DNA of 64,000 nt, taken from NCBI RefSeq assembly GCF_016775005.1, contig NZ_JAEUXI010000002.1, positions 265,410 through 329,409 on the forward strand, given 5' to 3'. Every line of letters starts with the position of its first letter. Positions within the stretch are counted from its first letter, which is position 1. This document shows positions 53,756-63,372 of this stretch, in pieces. Position numbers and translations under genes: made by a program. The notes beneath the pieces were generated by a model that saw nothing but the letters and a program-made list of their open reading frames with translations, had not been told where the DNA came from and did no database searches. Source of the stretch: Streptococcus suis. Lineage in GTDB: Bacteria > Bacillota > Bacilli > Lactobacillales > Streptococcaceae.

Positions 53756-54328
53756 CTATTTAACAGATTCCAAGGCTTTTGATAGAACTTCCTCTGTTTG
53801 ATTGCTACGGAAGACTTGAACGACTTCCTGCTGACCATTTAATACGAACATCGTTGGAATATTGGTTACTTTCAAACTATCTGCTGCTACCAAATCTTTG
53901 TCTTGGTAATAGGTAAACTCATAGTTAGCCGCCAAATATTTTTGACCACTTTCTTTGGTCTCCCTGGTTTGATCCACAACATTTAGGAAGATGAAGTCAA
54001 TATCCTCACTATATTTTTTATACAATTTTGCAAGAATCGGCAACTGAGCTTGACAATCTGGACACCAACTTGCCCAAAATACAACAATGGCTGGTTTTGT
54101 CGTAACCTCTTTCACGCTTGTTTCCTGATCATTCTCATCTAGGAAAGAAATAGCTTGCATGCTCTTGGTTAGACTTGCCAATTCCTCCTCTGTTGGTTGA
54201 CTGGTGCTTGTCGCTACTTCTGTCGTAGTGACATCCTGTGTCAAGCTACTGGTTGTCACTAGGTAGATGATGCCACCTACTAGGAGAATGACAATTGCCA
54301 AAGCTACCACTAGTTCTCTTTTTTTCAT
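53756..54328 (-). CDS. Membrane-anchored thiol-disulfide oxidoreductase (TlpA/SdbA-like)
   Basis: This 190-residue protein has an N-terminal membrane anchor (about 6-24) and a Thr-rich linker, then an extracellular thioredoxin fold. The active site is VVFWASWCPDCQAQLP, with Cys89 and Cys92; TNIPTMFVLNGQ has the cis-Pro loop. The CPDC motif is the one found in SdbA of S. gordonii, which makes disulfide bonds in secreted proteins; TlpA-like reductants are the alternative. It lies directly downstream of the giant adhesin gene, which has cysteines, but is separated from it by a terminator. Confidence 0.88.
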   Translation of the reverse strand: MKKRELVVALAIVILLVGGIIYLVTTSSLTQDVTTTEVATSTSQPTEEELASLTKSMQAISFLDENDQETSVKEVTTKPAIVVFWASWCPDCQAQLPILAKLYKKYSEDIDFIFLNVVDQTRETKESGQKYLAANYEFTYYQDKDLVAADSLKVTNIPTMFVLNGQQEVVQVFRSNQTEEVLSKALESVK

Positions 54329-54375
54329 ATCTCTCTCCGAAATTCTATTCTATTTTACACCTCATCTGAGTCTGT

Positions 54376-54428
54376 AAAAACCAAAAACAACTCGGGCTCT
54401 TTTCATAATGAACTGGAACCCGAGTTAT
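54376..54428 (-). terminator. Terminator of the giant adhesin gene
   Basis: AACTCGGG/CCCGAGTT arms enclose a 22-base loop, followed by TTTTTGG on the minus strand, about 50 bases after the stop. Confidence 0.65.
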
Positions 54429-54477
54429 CTTTGTCAAAGCATCTTACTGATGCCTTTTCTTGTTCCTGGAGTCTATC

Positions 54478-57400
54478 TTACTGCTTTCGCTTTTGAAACG
54501 CAAGCGTAAGTGCTCCAAGCATCAAGCCAACAAGGGCATACAGACCATTTGCATCTGAGCCTGTTTTAGGAAGATTTGTTCCTGGTTTAGGCGGTGTTGA
54601 TGTAGATGGCGGTGTTGTAGGCGGTGTTGGTGGGGTTGGTGGGGTTGGTGGAGTTGGCAATTCTCCTTTTGGTTTTTCAGGTGTTGTTGGAGGTGGTGGC
54701 GGTGTATCATTCTTAGGAGGTACAACCGTTACCTTGTTAGTTTTCTTCGTCAATTGTTCACTTGGATCATGATTGAATTGTACGGTTGCCGTATTATCAA
54801 TACCTGTTGTGAAATGATCTTTCGTCAAGGCATTCACATCAGAGATGCTTGAGTAAATGATCACATTGACAGTGTAACCTTTCAGGGCTTCCATTGTGTA
54901 TTCATCAGTGAAATCAACTGTCACCAATTGTCCTTCAACTTTGATGCTTCCTCCCAATGCAACAATCGCTTGAGCTGTCAACTCACCTTTTTCATTGACA
55001 TTTGCCAATTGTGCAATGCGTTCTTGAACCATAGCTTGACGTTTTTTCGCTTCATCAAGAACAGTTTGCTTCTCTGCTACTACTTTCTCTTGGTTCTCTA
55101 CTTCAACCTTCACTTCAGCTGCTGTTTTTGCAGTTGACAGTGCAGCTTGTGCAGTCTGTACCTGAGTCTTAGCTTCATCCAACTTAACTTGGAGTTCCGC
55201 CATGAGAGCTTCCTGTGCTGCAATTTCTGAAGCGTAGTCAACTGCCGGAGTTTCAACAGGAGCTTCTGTCGATTCTTCAGTGGTTGAAGCTGGTGTAGAA
55301 CTTGTTGTTGCAGTGTTTGCAGCAGTTAATTCTGCCAACTTCGCTTCTGCAACTGTCCACTCAGTTTCAAGTGTTGCGAGAAGATTTTGTGCTTCAGTCA
55401 AAGCTGCGGCACTTGCGTCCGTTTGAGCAGACTGTTTAATTTCCTCAAGTTTTGCAACCTCAACATCAAGTGCAGCCTGTGCTTTCTCAACATCCTCATC
55501 AATATAGTTTGCATTTGCAGTTGGTGCATTTGTCACCTTCACAGCTACCTTGTCAGGAGACACTGTGAAGAGGTTATCCATCTGGTCTGTGATAGTAAGA
55601 CTTGTCAAATTCAAACGCTTATCATCAGCTTCATCCATTGGAACAACTGATTTAATATCGAAGCGGAAGTTTTCTGTTGCAAGTAGGAGAGCCAAGTAGT
55701 CAGTTTGTTCCAAACCATCTACACGACTAACTGTTTTCACGGGTGTTCCTGGTTGTGGTGGGTTCACCGGTGGTGTTGGTGGCGTATCAGGTGTTGGAGG
55801 AGTAACAGTTACTGGGGTAGTTTCCTTGCGTTTCTTCACACCATTGCTGTCTGTGAAGTCAAGAGAAGCTGTGTTTGGAATGCTTGCAGCATTATCCTTC
55901 ATGTAAGCTGTCAAATCAGCATCTGACTTGATGTAAGCAGGGATATACAATTGGATTTGCTTAAAGCCTGCTAATCTCGCAAAGTCAACAACTGATGCAA
56001 CCACACGGTTGCCTTCAACAGTCACTTTCACAGCATCTGTCGCGTAACCATCAACATATGCAACAACTTCTCCGTTGATTGCAAGAACTGGTTCTACGAT
56101 ATCCGTCACAACAAATTCTTTATATGTTGCAATGTCTTGAGGAAGATCTGCAGTGACATTATACATATAAGATTTGTTGACTTCTACATCAAGATGGGTT
56201 AAATCACGATTGATTTTCTTATCTACGCCTGGCTCATTTGGTGTAGGAGGATAAACTGGAACAGTATTTGAATCTTTCTTCGTTGATGGGTTATTGTTGA
56301 TGATGTAGCTTGCCGTATTTGGCACGCTAGTTTGTCCATCCGTCATATATGGTGTCAAGTCAGCACCATCTTTGACTTTAGCAAAGAAGACAACTTGAAG
56401 TGGTGCACCAGCTTGCTGGCGAACTTGTTCTTTGGTCAATTTCACGGTCACTGTTTGACCAGCTACTGTGATTTGATTTGCAGAGAGTGCCTTGCCTGCC
56501 AAGGTCGCTGTCACTTCTCCTTCAAATGCCAATACATCTTCAAGTGTATCGTTTACTTCAAAGGCAAATGCCCCTGTCGGAACAACCGTATCAATTGTAT
56601 ATGTAAATACTTCTTGACGGCTTGCCAATTCTGCACTTGCCGAACCATTTACCTTCTTCTCAATCGGTGGAGTATTTGGTGTTGGTGGCGTTACAGTTAC
56701 TGGCTTGGTTTCTTTTTCACCAGTTTGATCAGATTTATTAGTGAATTCTACTTTTGCGGTATTCGGGATATTTGGACGTGTAATTCCTTCACGAACTTGT
56801 GCTGTAATCACCAATTCAACCTGCTTGCCTGCCCATTCTTTAGCTTGCTTGAAGTCCTTCATAGTCGCAGTAACAGTTTGTCCATCTACTGTCACATCAA
56901 AGAATTTCGCTGCTTCACCCGTAATGACTGGTGTACCTTGAATAGCTAGGTCTTGATCAAGTGTATCTGTTAGAACATAGCGCTTGTAACTTGCAATATC
57001 AACCGGCAAGATTGTCGTGATATTGTAGTTATAATCTTTCTCTGTTTCGATATCCAAATGATCCAAGTCGCTGTTGATTTTCTTCTCAACCGTTGGTGTC
57101 TCACCAGGAGGTGTTACGGTTACTGGTGGAGTTGGTGGAGTGGTCGTCACATCACCTGGAGTGCCATCTGCCTTAGCCTTGTTGGTGTAGCTGATGGTGG
57201 TTTGGTTCGGAATCGCTTGACGGGTTACCCCTTCGCGGATTTGAGAAACAATCACCAATTCAACTTCTTTGCCTGCCATCGCTTTGGCTGCTTCGAAGTC
57301 TGTGATCGTTGCCGTCACCACTTGACCTTCTACCTTCACATCGAAGAACTTAGCCGCATCTCCAGTCATGGTTGGGATGCCTTGGACAGCCAATTCGCTC

Positions 57401-60400
57401 TCCAAGCTATCCGTAATCACGAAGCGCTTGTAAGTCGCAATATCAGTTGGAAGAACTGTCTTGATGTTGTAGGTGTAGTTGGTTTGTGTCGCTGTATCTA
57501 AGTGATCAAGGCTTTCATTGATTTTCTTCGTTACAGGAGGTGTTGTCACAGTGACTGGCGGTGTTGGTGGGGTTTCGCTATCTGGCTCACCATCCACATG
57601 GTTTTTGTTTTGGTAGGTCACTTTAGCAGTGTTGTCAATCTTCGCAGCGGTGCTCGTTGCTTTGACTTGAGCTGTGATGACCAATTCAACCTGCTTGCCT
57701 GCCAAGTCTTTGGCCTGCTTGAAGTCCTTCATAGTGGCTTTCACAGTATTGCCTGTGACGGTCACATCGAAGAATTTCGCCGCATCTCCCGTCACAACTG
57801 GTGTGCCTTGGATGGAGAGGTTCTCATCCAATTCATCGACAATCGCATAAGCCTTGTAGCTGGTGATGTCAACTGGGAGGGTTGAAGTAATGTTATAGGT
57901 GTAGTTAGACTCTGGAAGAACAACTGCTTCTGTCAAGTCGCTGTTGATTTTCTTCTCAACCGTTGGTGTCTCACCAGGAGGTGTTACGGTTACTGGTGGA
58001 GTTGGTGGAGTGGTCGTCACATCACCTGGAGTGCCATCTGCCTTAGCCTTGTTGGTGTAGCTGATGGTGGTTTGGTTCGGAATCGCTTGACGGGTTACCC
58101 CTTCGCGGATTTGAGAAACAATCACCAATTCAACTTCTTTGCCTGCCATCGCTTTGGCTGCTTCGAAGTCTGTGATCGTTGCCGTCACCACTTGGCCTTC
58201 TACCTTCACATCGAAGAACTTAGCCGCATCTCCAGTCATGGTTGGGATGCCTTGGACAGCCAATTCGCTCTCCAAGCTATCCGTAATCACGAAGCGCTTG
58301 TAAGTCGCAATATCAGTTGGAAGAACTGTCTTGATGTTGTAGGTGTAGTTGGTTTGTGTCGCTGTATCTAAGTGATCAAGGCTTTCATTGATTTTCTTCG
58401 TTACAGGAGGTGTTGTCACAGTGACTGGCGGTGTTGGTGGGGTTTCGCTATCTGGCTCACAATCCACATGGTTTTTGTTTTGGTAGGTCACTTTAGCAGT
58501 GTTGTCAATCTTCGCAGCGGTGCTCGTTGCTTTGACTTGAGCTGTGATGACCAATTCAACCTGCTTGCCTGCCAAGTCTTTGGCCTGCTTGAAGTCCTTC
58601 ATAGTGGCTTTCACAGTATTGCCTGTGACGGTCACATCGAAGAATTTCGCCGCATCTCCCGTCACAACTGGTGTGCCTTGGATGGAGAGGTTCTCATCCA
58701 ATTCATCGACAATCGCATAAGCCTTGTAGCTGGTGATGTCAACTGGGAGGGTTGAAGTAATGTTATAGGTGTAGTTAGACTCTGGAAGAACAACTGCTTC
58801 TGTCAAGTCGCTGTTGATTTTCTTCTCAACCGTTGGGTCTTCACCAGGAGGTGTTACCGTTACTGGTGGAGTATCATTTTTACCATCTGGTGTGCCTTCT
58901 ACATGGCTTCTATTCTGATAGATAACCTCTGCAGTGTTAGGGATATTTTGTGTTGTCACTCCCTTGCGGATTTGAGAGACAATCACCAATTCAACTTCTT
59001 TGCCTGCCAATTCTTGTGCTGCAGAGAAGTTTTTCATTGTAGCTGTTACCAACTGCCCTTCGACTTTGACATCGAAGTATTGAGCTGCTGGTCCTGAAAT
59101 AACTGGCGTGCCTTGAATCGCTAAATCAGTATTCAATTCATCACGGATGACAAATTTCTTGTAGCTAGTGATGTCGGCTGGCACTTTGACTTTAATATTG
59201 TAAGAATAATCTGTCGCTGTTTCAGTATCTAAATGTTCAAGGTTGCCATTGATTTTCTTAGTAATCGATGGATTTTCACTTGGTGGAGTTACTGGAACGT
59301 TCTCAGATTCTTTGGTTTGGTTAGGTTTATCTCCAACTGTCAATGTCGCACGGTTCGGAATGGAGCCAGCTACATTGTCTGCAGTGACATATTTTGCTAA
59401 CTCTTCAGCAGTCACACCATCTTTAAGACGTGCTTTGATTGTCAATGTAACAGTCTTGCCTGCGAATTTCGCAATGTCATTAGACGAAAGACTAGCTGTT
59501 ACATTTCCATTTGCAGCATTTGCTTCTTCTGGACTTGTAACTGTAACTTTCTGATCCAATGTGGCATCACCAACTGTTGCACTGGTTTCAGTAACAGTCA
59601 AGATGTCTTCCAAATCATCGCTGAGTTCAAACTTGGTAAATCCAGCCGTATTTGTTGGAACTTGAGCAGTTACTTTGTAGGTGAATACTTCCTCAAGGTT
59701 TGACAATTGAGCTGACTGTTGATCATTAACTGTCTTCTGCGGCTCAGATGTTTCTCCTGGAGGAGTTACTGTAACAGGTTTTGTTTCCTTTTTAGTCTTA
59801 GGATCTGTATTGATGATGTAGCTTGCAGTGTTTGGAACTTTTGCAACGCCTTCTTCAATATAGTTAGATAAATCAGAACCCTCAATTACTTTTGCCTTAA
59901 AGGTTACAAGAACTTTCTGACCAACGTTGTTCTTCAATTGATCCGCAGACAATGCCACTTCAAGTGTTTTATTCTCTGCAGTAATGGTTGTAGCAGCAGT
60001 GACATCTGTTCCATTGATTTGAACAGTTACGCCACCTTTTTCACCATCAAATTCAAGAACATCCACCAGTTTATCACTAATTACAAAGCTAGTTGCACCA
60101 TCTGGAACTTGTGTCTCGATGGTGTATGTAAATGCTTCTTTAGCTTCAACGAGGTCGTAATGATTCTCATTATTAACTTTTTTATCAATCGTCGGAGGTG
60201 GAGTTACATGAACTGGTGGTGTCGGTGGGGTTTCTTTTTCACCACCACTTGATGGTGTCTGATAGAAGATAGTCGCAGTGTTTGGAATCTTTTCAATCGC
60301 TGTTCCATCTTTAATCTTAGCTGGAATGACCAACTCAACCGTTTCTCCGCCCGTCATAGAAGCCAGACTTGCTGTTTTCGCTGTCGCAACAACAGTATGA

Positions 60401-63288
60401 CTTGCTTCATCGTATGTCACATCAAAGTACTGGGCAGCGCCACCTTTAATATAAGGAGCTGGCTGGTTCGTCAACTCAAGACGATTATCCAGTTTATCTG
60501 AGATTTTGTAAGACTGATACTTCTGGGTATCGCTTGGAAGTTTGGTTTGAATGTTAAATTCAAATGCTTCGTCACTCTTCGTTGTATTCAAGACATCCAA
60601 GGTAGAATTAATCTTCTTGCTTGGAGCAGGCTCATCTGGCGTCACATAGACTTCATTTGATTCTTGTGGCTTGCCATTCAATTCAACCTGAGCCTTGTTT
60701 GGAACCTTAATCTGTCCGCCCACAGCGTATTTCGACAAATCGGCTCCATCTTTGATTTTAGCTTTAATCGTTAACTTGATAATCGCCGGGCCATCATTTC
60801 CTTTGTTGGCAGCGGCAATTTGTCGTGCAATTGCACGACCTGTGAAGTCGGCTTTTGTCAATTCCAGTTTAACAGTGTTTCCAGTAACGACTAACTTATT
60901 TGTCAGTGCAGCTACATCATTTCCATTAACTGTAATCTTAGCTCCGCCCTTTCCATAAGCTGTTACAAATTCCAATTCTGGTACCAAAGTATCAGAAAGA
61001 ATATAGCTATCTGCAAGGCCTGGCCAAACCGACTCTACATTATAGAAGTATTCCTGCGTCCGTTCGCTGAGGTAAAGCTGCTCTTGCCCTTCCACATAGG
61101 CCCCGGTTGTCCCTTCTACAGATTGAACATCTTTTTTGATGTCTGTCTTAACTGGCGGAAGGACATAAACGGTGTTAGAACGACGTGTTTTTGCATTTGG
61201 ATCCACTGGGTCTTCAGAGCCATTCCAAAGGATTGTCGCCTGGTTCATCAGACCAAGACCATTATTTTCTTGAAGAATCTTCTTGTATTCATCTGGGTTG
61301 TTGTCAAATGAATATTCATCCTTCAATTGTGCCTCAACTACTAGATAATAGCGTTTGAACTTGTGGTTACCATATTGACCTTCCTTGATCGTCTCGGTAT
61401 TAACACCAGGATCTTCAGGAATTGTCGCATATACAACTGTCTGGTCTTCTCCAGTTGTTGGATCATCTACAACTGTTGTTTTAACCACAAAACCATCCAA
61501 TCGCTTGCCATTTTCATCTGTTACATATGCATTTTTATAGGCAATGCGGTAATCCAAACGGTCAACCAACATAGCATTCTTATCAAATTCAAGTGGCGCA
61601 TTATTCATGCGGTAAAGAATCTTATAAGTAAACGTCTCATTGTCAGTTGTTAAGTTTGCAGCATAGGATTTTTTCTTCGCGATGATGGGGTCATCAACTG
61701 TTCCAAGGTCATTCGATGCATCGGTATCTTTTACATCTTTTGATACGTTTGGATAACAGTATTTCAAATCAGTAACTGTTACTGTAGTTGGCTCTTTTGA
61801 TCCAATCTCAGCAGACTCATAGTCACCAACCTTAAATGTCCCTGTCAATTGTCCAACTTGACGTTCAACTTGTTGCGGAGCATAGTCGTCAGAAGGCTCT
61901 TCTTCATCTTCTTCTGCTATATTTTCAACATCTTCTGTACGAGACAACAAATAGTCAAACTTGTTGTTTCCAGGGTTGAAGACACTTTCCGGAACGGAAA
62001 TCGTCACCGTTGTGCCGTTTTGAGTTACTTTTCCTTGTACCTGGGTTGCTTCATCCGTTACGTTCTCAACAACCGTTTTGTCATTGATTGTAACAGAGTC
62101 AACTTTGTACCCTTCTGTAATTTGGAAAGTTCCTTCTACATTTTCTTTCACCATGGCTGCTGTTACAGCTTTAAGAATTTTTTGTGCAAAGGCATTTGCA
62201 TTGCTTTGCTCATTAACATAGAAGGATACCGACTCGCCATTCACCTCTTTAGCTGGAGAAGCAACGCTTTCCAAAGCTGTATGGAAGACTGTTTGGACTG
62301 AACGGTTGTCACCGTTGGTGTTAAAACCATATCTTGTAAAGTCTCCAAGGTAACCATCTGCATACTGGCTTGTCTTTTCAAAGTTTGCAACATCTTCCCA
62401 GAAGCCTACAACCACTGTTCCGTTAGATCCGATCGCTTCTTTAATACGATCGCCAGCTTCCATCACTTCTTGCGAACGTTTCAAATAATCGTTTGTAACT
62501 TCTAGGTTATTGATGTTATGAACCGCTGCAAAGGCCTGGCGGCGTCTGAGACTGGCATCAAAGTAAACTGGACCACCATCTTCTGAACGGTAACCATTGG
62601 CTACTCCATCTGTCACCAATAGGAAGACCGTCTTACGGTTGTTAGCCATTCCACCGCCAGTATTTTTACTTGCATTATACCGAGCAATGGTATCGTCAAT
62701 AGCGGGAACTGTAGGAGTACCACCTCCTACAGAAAAGCTATTGATAAAATCTTGAACTTGACTGTTACTTGTCAACAAGCCTGAGTTGCCATAAGTATAC
62801 ACAGTACCTGCCGCACCCGGTTGGGAAACGCTATTCAAACTACCGTGATCCGATGCCGCCGTTGGGTTATAGTAGCGAACCTGGTCAATTCCTTGGAAGG
62901 TCGCAACCATGACACGGTCTGTTGTTTTCTCATCGCCTGTAAATACCAGACGAGGATTTTTCTCATCGTAATCCGTCAAAGCGACCGGAGTTGTTAACTC
63001 ACGAAGGGCTGTCTGAACGCTTCCAATCGTATTTGCAAAAGATCCACTCGTATCTTGCAAGATAACTAGGTCGATTGGTTGCCTCGGCAACTCCCACTTG
63101 ATTTCTTCTGTTTTTTCAATTTTAAGTGCACAGCCATTTTGCGTTACCTTGATTGTCGGATCCGACGTCGTCAAAGGTATCTCCGCAGCTGCATAAGGCG
63201 TCGACGATAGCAACATACCCATTTGAGAAATGAGTAGGACAATTGCCATCACAAATTGCCGCGCCCTTTTACTTATTTTCCTAATCAT
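54478..63288 (-). CDS. Giant vWA adhesin with ~14 isopeptide-type D2 domains, LPxTG-anchored
   Basis: A 2936-residue wall-anchored protein. A signal peptide (about 1-35) is followed by a von Willebrand A head (about 70-400) with a MIDAS motif, QDTSGS (Asp79, Ser81, Ser83), and LLVTDGVANG. A stalk of about fourteen ~145-residue domains starts near residues 513, 717, 890, 1037, 1185, 1344, 1488, 1630, 1778, 1920, 2068, 2208, 2357 and 2518. Most open with KKIN or KKVN and end with IPNTA-like strands, as expected for Lys-Asn isopeptide fimbrial D2 domains, and are joined by PVTVTPP linkers. Domain 14 holds a coiled-coil insertion (about 2594-2768). A Pro/Thr tail and LPKTG end it. Only three Cys occur: 53, 511 and 1610. 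Host binding is inferred; the ligand is unknown. Confidence 0.9.
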   Translation of the reverse strand: MIRKISKRARQFVMAIVLLISQMGMLLSSTPYAAAEIPLTTSDPTIKVTQNGCALKIEKTEEIKWELPRQPIDLVILQDTSGSFANTIGSVQTALRELTTPVALTDYDEKNPRLVFTGDEKTTDRVMVATFQGIDQVRYYNPTAASDHGSLNSVSQPGAAGTVYTYGNSGLLTSNSQVQDFINSFSVGGGTPTVPAIDDTIARYNASKNTGGGMANNRKTVFLLVTDGVANGYRSEDGGPVYFDASLRRRQAFAAVHNINNLEVTNDYLKRSQEVMEAGDRIKEAIGSNGTVVVGFWEDVANFEKTSQYADGYLGDFTRYGFNTNGDNRSVQTVFHTALESVASPAKEVNGESVSFYVNEQSNANAFAQKILKAVTAAMVKENVEGTFQITEGYKVDSVTINDKTVVENVTDEATQVQGKVTQNGTTVTISVPESVFNPGNNKFDYLLSRTEDVENIAEEDEEEPSDDYAPQQVERQVGQLTGTFKVGDYESAEIGSKEPTTVTVTDLKYCYPNVSKDVKDTDASNDLGTVDDPIIAKKKSYAANLTTDNETFTYKILYRMNNAPLEFDKNAMLVDRLDYRIAYKNAYVTDENGKRLDGFVVKTTVVDDPTTGEDQTVVYATIPEDPGVNTETIKEGQYGNHKFKRYYLVVEAQLKDEYSFDNNPDEYKKILQENNGLGLMNQATILWNGSEDPVDPNAKTRRSNTVYVLPPVKTDIKKDVQSVEGTTGAYVEGQEQLYLSERTQEYFYNVESVWPGLADSYILSDTLVPELEFVTAYGKGGAKITVNGNDVAALTNKLVVTGNTVKLELTKADFTGRAIARQIAAANKGNDGPAIIKLTIKAKIKDGADLSKYAVGGQIKVPNKAQVELNGKPQESNEVYVTPDEPAPSKKINSTLDVLNTTKSDEAFEFNIQTKLPSDTQKYQSYKISDKLDNRLELTNQPAPYIKGGAAQYFDVTYDEASHTVVATAKTASLASMTGGETVELVIPAKIKDGTAIEKIPNTATIFYQTPSSGGEKETPPTPPVHVTPPPTIDKKVNNENHYDLVEAKEAFTYTIETQVPDGATSFVISDKLVDVLEFDGEKGGVTVQINGTDVTAATTITAENKTLEVALSADQLKNNVGQKVLVTFKAKVIEGSDLSNYIEEGVAKVPNTASYIINTDPKTKKETKPVTVTPPGETSEPQKTVNDQQSAQLSNLEEVFTYKVTAQVPTNTAGFTKFELSDDLEDILTVTETSATVGDATLDQKVTVTSPEEANAANGNVTASLSSNDIAKFAGKTVTLTIKARLKDGVTAEELAKYVTADNVAGSIPNRATLTVGDKPNQTKESENVPVTPPSENPSITKKINGNLEHLDTETATDYSYNIKVKVPADITSYKKFVIRDELNTDLAIQGTPVISGPAAQYFDVKVEGQLVTATMKNFSAAQELAGKEVELVIVSQIRKGVTTQNIPNTAEVIYQNRSHVEGTPDGKNDTPPVTVTPPGEDPTVEKKINSDLTEAVVLPESNYTYNITSTLPVDITSYKAYAIVDELDENLSIQGTPVVTGDAAKFFDVTVTGNTVKATMKDFKQAKDLAGKQVELVITAQVKATSTAAKIDNTAKVTYQNKNHVDCEPDSETPPTPPVTVTTPPVTKKINESLDHLDTATQTNYTYNIKTVLPTDIATYKRFVITDSLESELAVQGIPTMTGDAAKFFDVKVEGQVVTATITDFEAAKAMAGKEVELVIVSQIREGVTRQAIPNQTTISYTNKAKADGTPGDVTTTPPTPPVTVTPPGETPTVEKKINSDLTEAVVLPESNYTYNITSTLPVDITSYKAYAIVDELDENLSIQGTPVVTGDAAKFFDVTVTGNTVKATMKDFKQAKDLAGKQVELVITAQVKATSTAAKIDNTAKVTYQNKNHVDGEPDSETPPTPPVTVTTPPVTKKINESLDHLDTATQTNYTYNIKTVLPTDIATYKRFVITDSLESELAVQGIPTMTGDAAKFFDVKVEGQVVTATITDFEAAKAMAGKEVELVIVSQIREGVTRQAIPNQTTISYTNKAKADGTPGDVTTTPPTPPVTVTPPGETPTVEKKINSDLDHLDIETEKDYNYNITTILPVDIASYKRYVLTDTLDQDLAIQGTPVITGEAAKFFDVTVDGQTVTATMKDFKQAKEWAGKQVELVITAQVREGITRPNIPNTAKVEFTNKSDQTGEKETKPVTVTPPTPNTPPIEKKVNGSASAELASRQEVFTYTIDTVVPTGAFAFEVNDTLEDVLAFEGEVTATLAGKALSANQITVAGQTVTVKLTKEQVRQQAGAPLQVVFFAKVKDGADLTPYMTDGQTSVPNTASYIINNNPSTKKDSNTVPVYPPTPNEPGVDKKINRDLTHLDVEVNKSYMYNVTADLPQDIATYKEFVVTDIVEPVLAINGEVVAYVDGYATDAVKVTVEGNRVVASVVDFARLAGFKQIQLYIPAYIKSDADLTAYMKDNAASIPNTASLDFTDSNGVKKRKETTPVTVTPPTPDTPPTPPVNPPQPGTPVKTVSRVDGLEQTDYLALLLATENFRFDIKSVVPMDEADDKRLNLTSLTITDQMDNLFTVSPDKVAVKVTNAPTANANYIDEDVEKAQAALDVEVAKLEEIKQSAQTDASAAALTEAQNLLATLETEWTVAEAKLAELTAANTATTSSTPASTTEESTEAPVETPAVDYASEIAAQEALMAELQVKLDEAKTQVQTAQAALSTAKTAAEVKVEVENQEKVVAEKQTVLDEAKKRQAMVQERIAQLANVNEKGELTAQAIVALGGSIKVEGQLVTVDFTDEYTMEALKGYTVNVIIYSSISDVNALTKDHFTTGIDNTATVQFNHDPSEQLTKKTNKVTVVPPKNDTPPPPPTTPEKPKGELPTPPTPPTPPTPPTTPPSTSTPPKPGTNLPKTGSDANGLYALVGLMLGALTLAFQKRKQ
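54985..55510 (-). other. Coiled-coil insertion within the last D2 domain
   Basis: About 175 residues of Ala/Glu/Lys heptad-like sequence (e.g. DVEVAKLEEIKQSAQ, ELQVKLDEAKTQVQTAQAAL) interrupt the D2 fold. A Ser/Thr/Pro linker in the middle (TTSSTPASTTEEST) suggests an antiparallel two-helix hairpin. The D2 sequence resumes at SIKVEGQLVTVDFTDEY and ends IDNTATVQF. Confidence 0.75.
57064..58803 (-). repeat. Near-perfect 870-bp tandem duplication
   Basis: 57064-57933 and 57934-58803 differ at two positions by eye: 57325/58195 (synonymous) and 57591/58461 (Gly to Cys at residue 1610). The unit equals 290 codons, exactly two D2 domains. Confidence 0.95.
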
Positions 63289-63343
63289 TTTTTCTTTCCT
63301 TATTCAAACTTCTTTCCCTCAAGAAGGTTTTTGGTAAAAATAT

Positions 63344-63372
63344 GAGGAGATTATGATTTTTTATTTCTCCTC
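63344..63372 (-). terminator. Weak hairpin at the end of the G5 surface protein gene
   Basis: GAGGAGA/TCTCCTC arms span the stop codon, followed by ATATTTTT on the minus strand. Only 62 bases separate the two surface protein genes, and no clear promoter is seen between them, so readthrough is possible. Confidence 0.4.

Noticed and set aside
55387..62301. Many long plus-strand open frames opposite the giant adhesin (e.g. 56332-56949, 57058-57501)
   Set aside because: They are antisense shadows caused by the repetitive, biased codon content of the adhesin; they recur with the 870-bp period and have no start signals.
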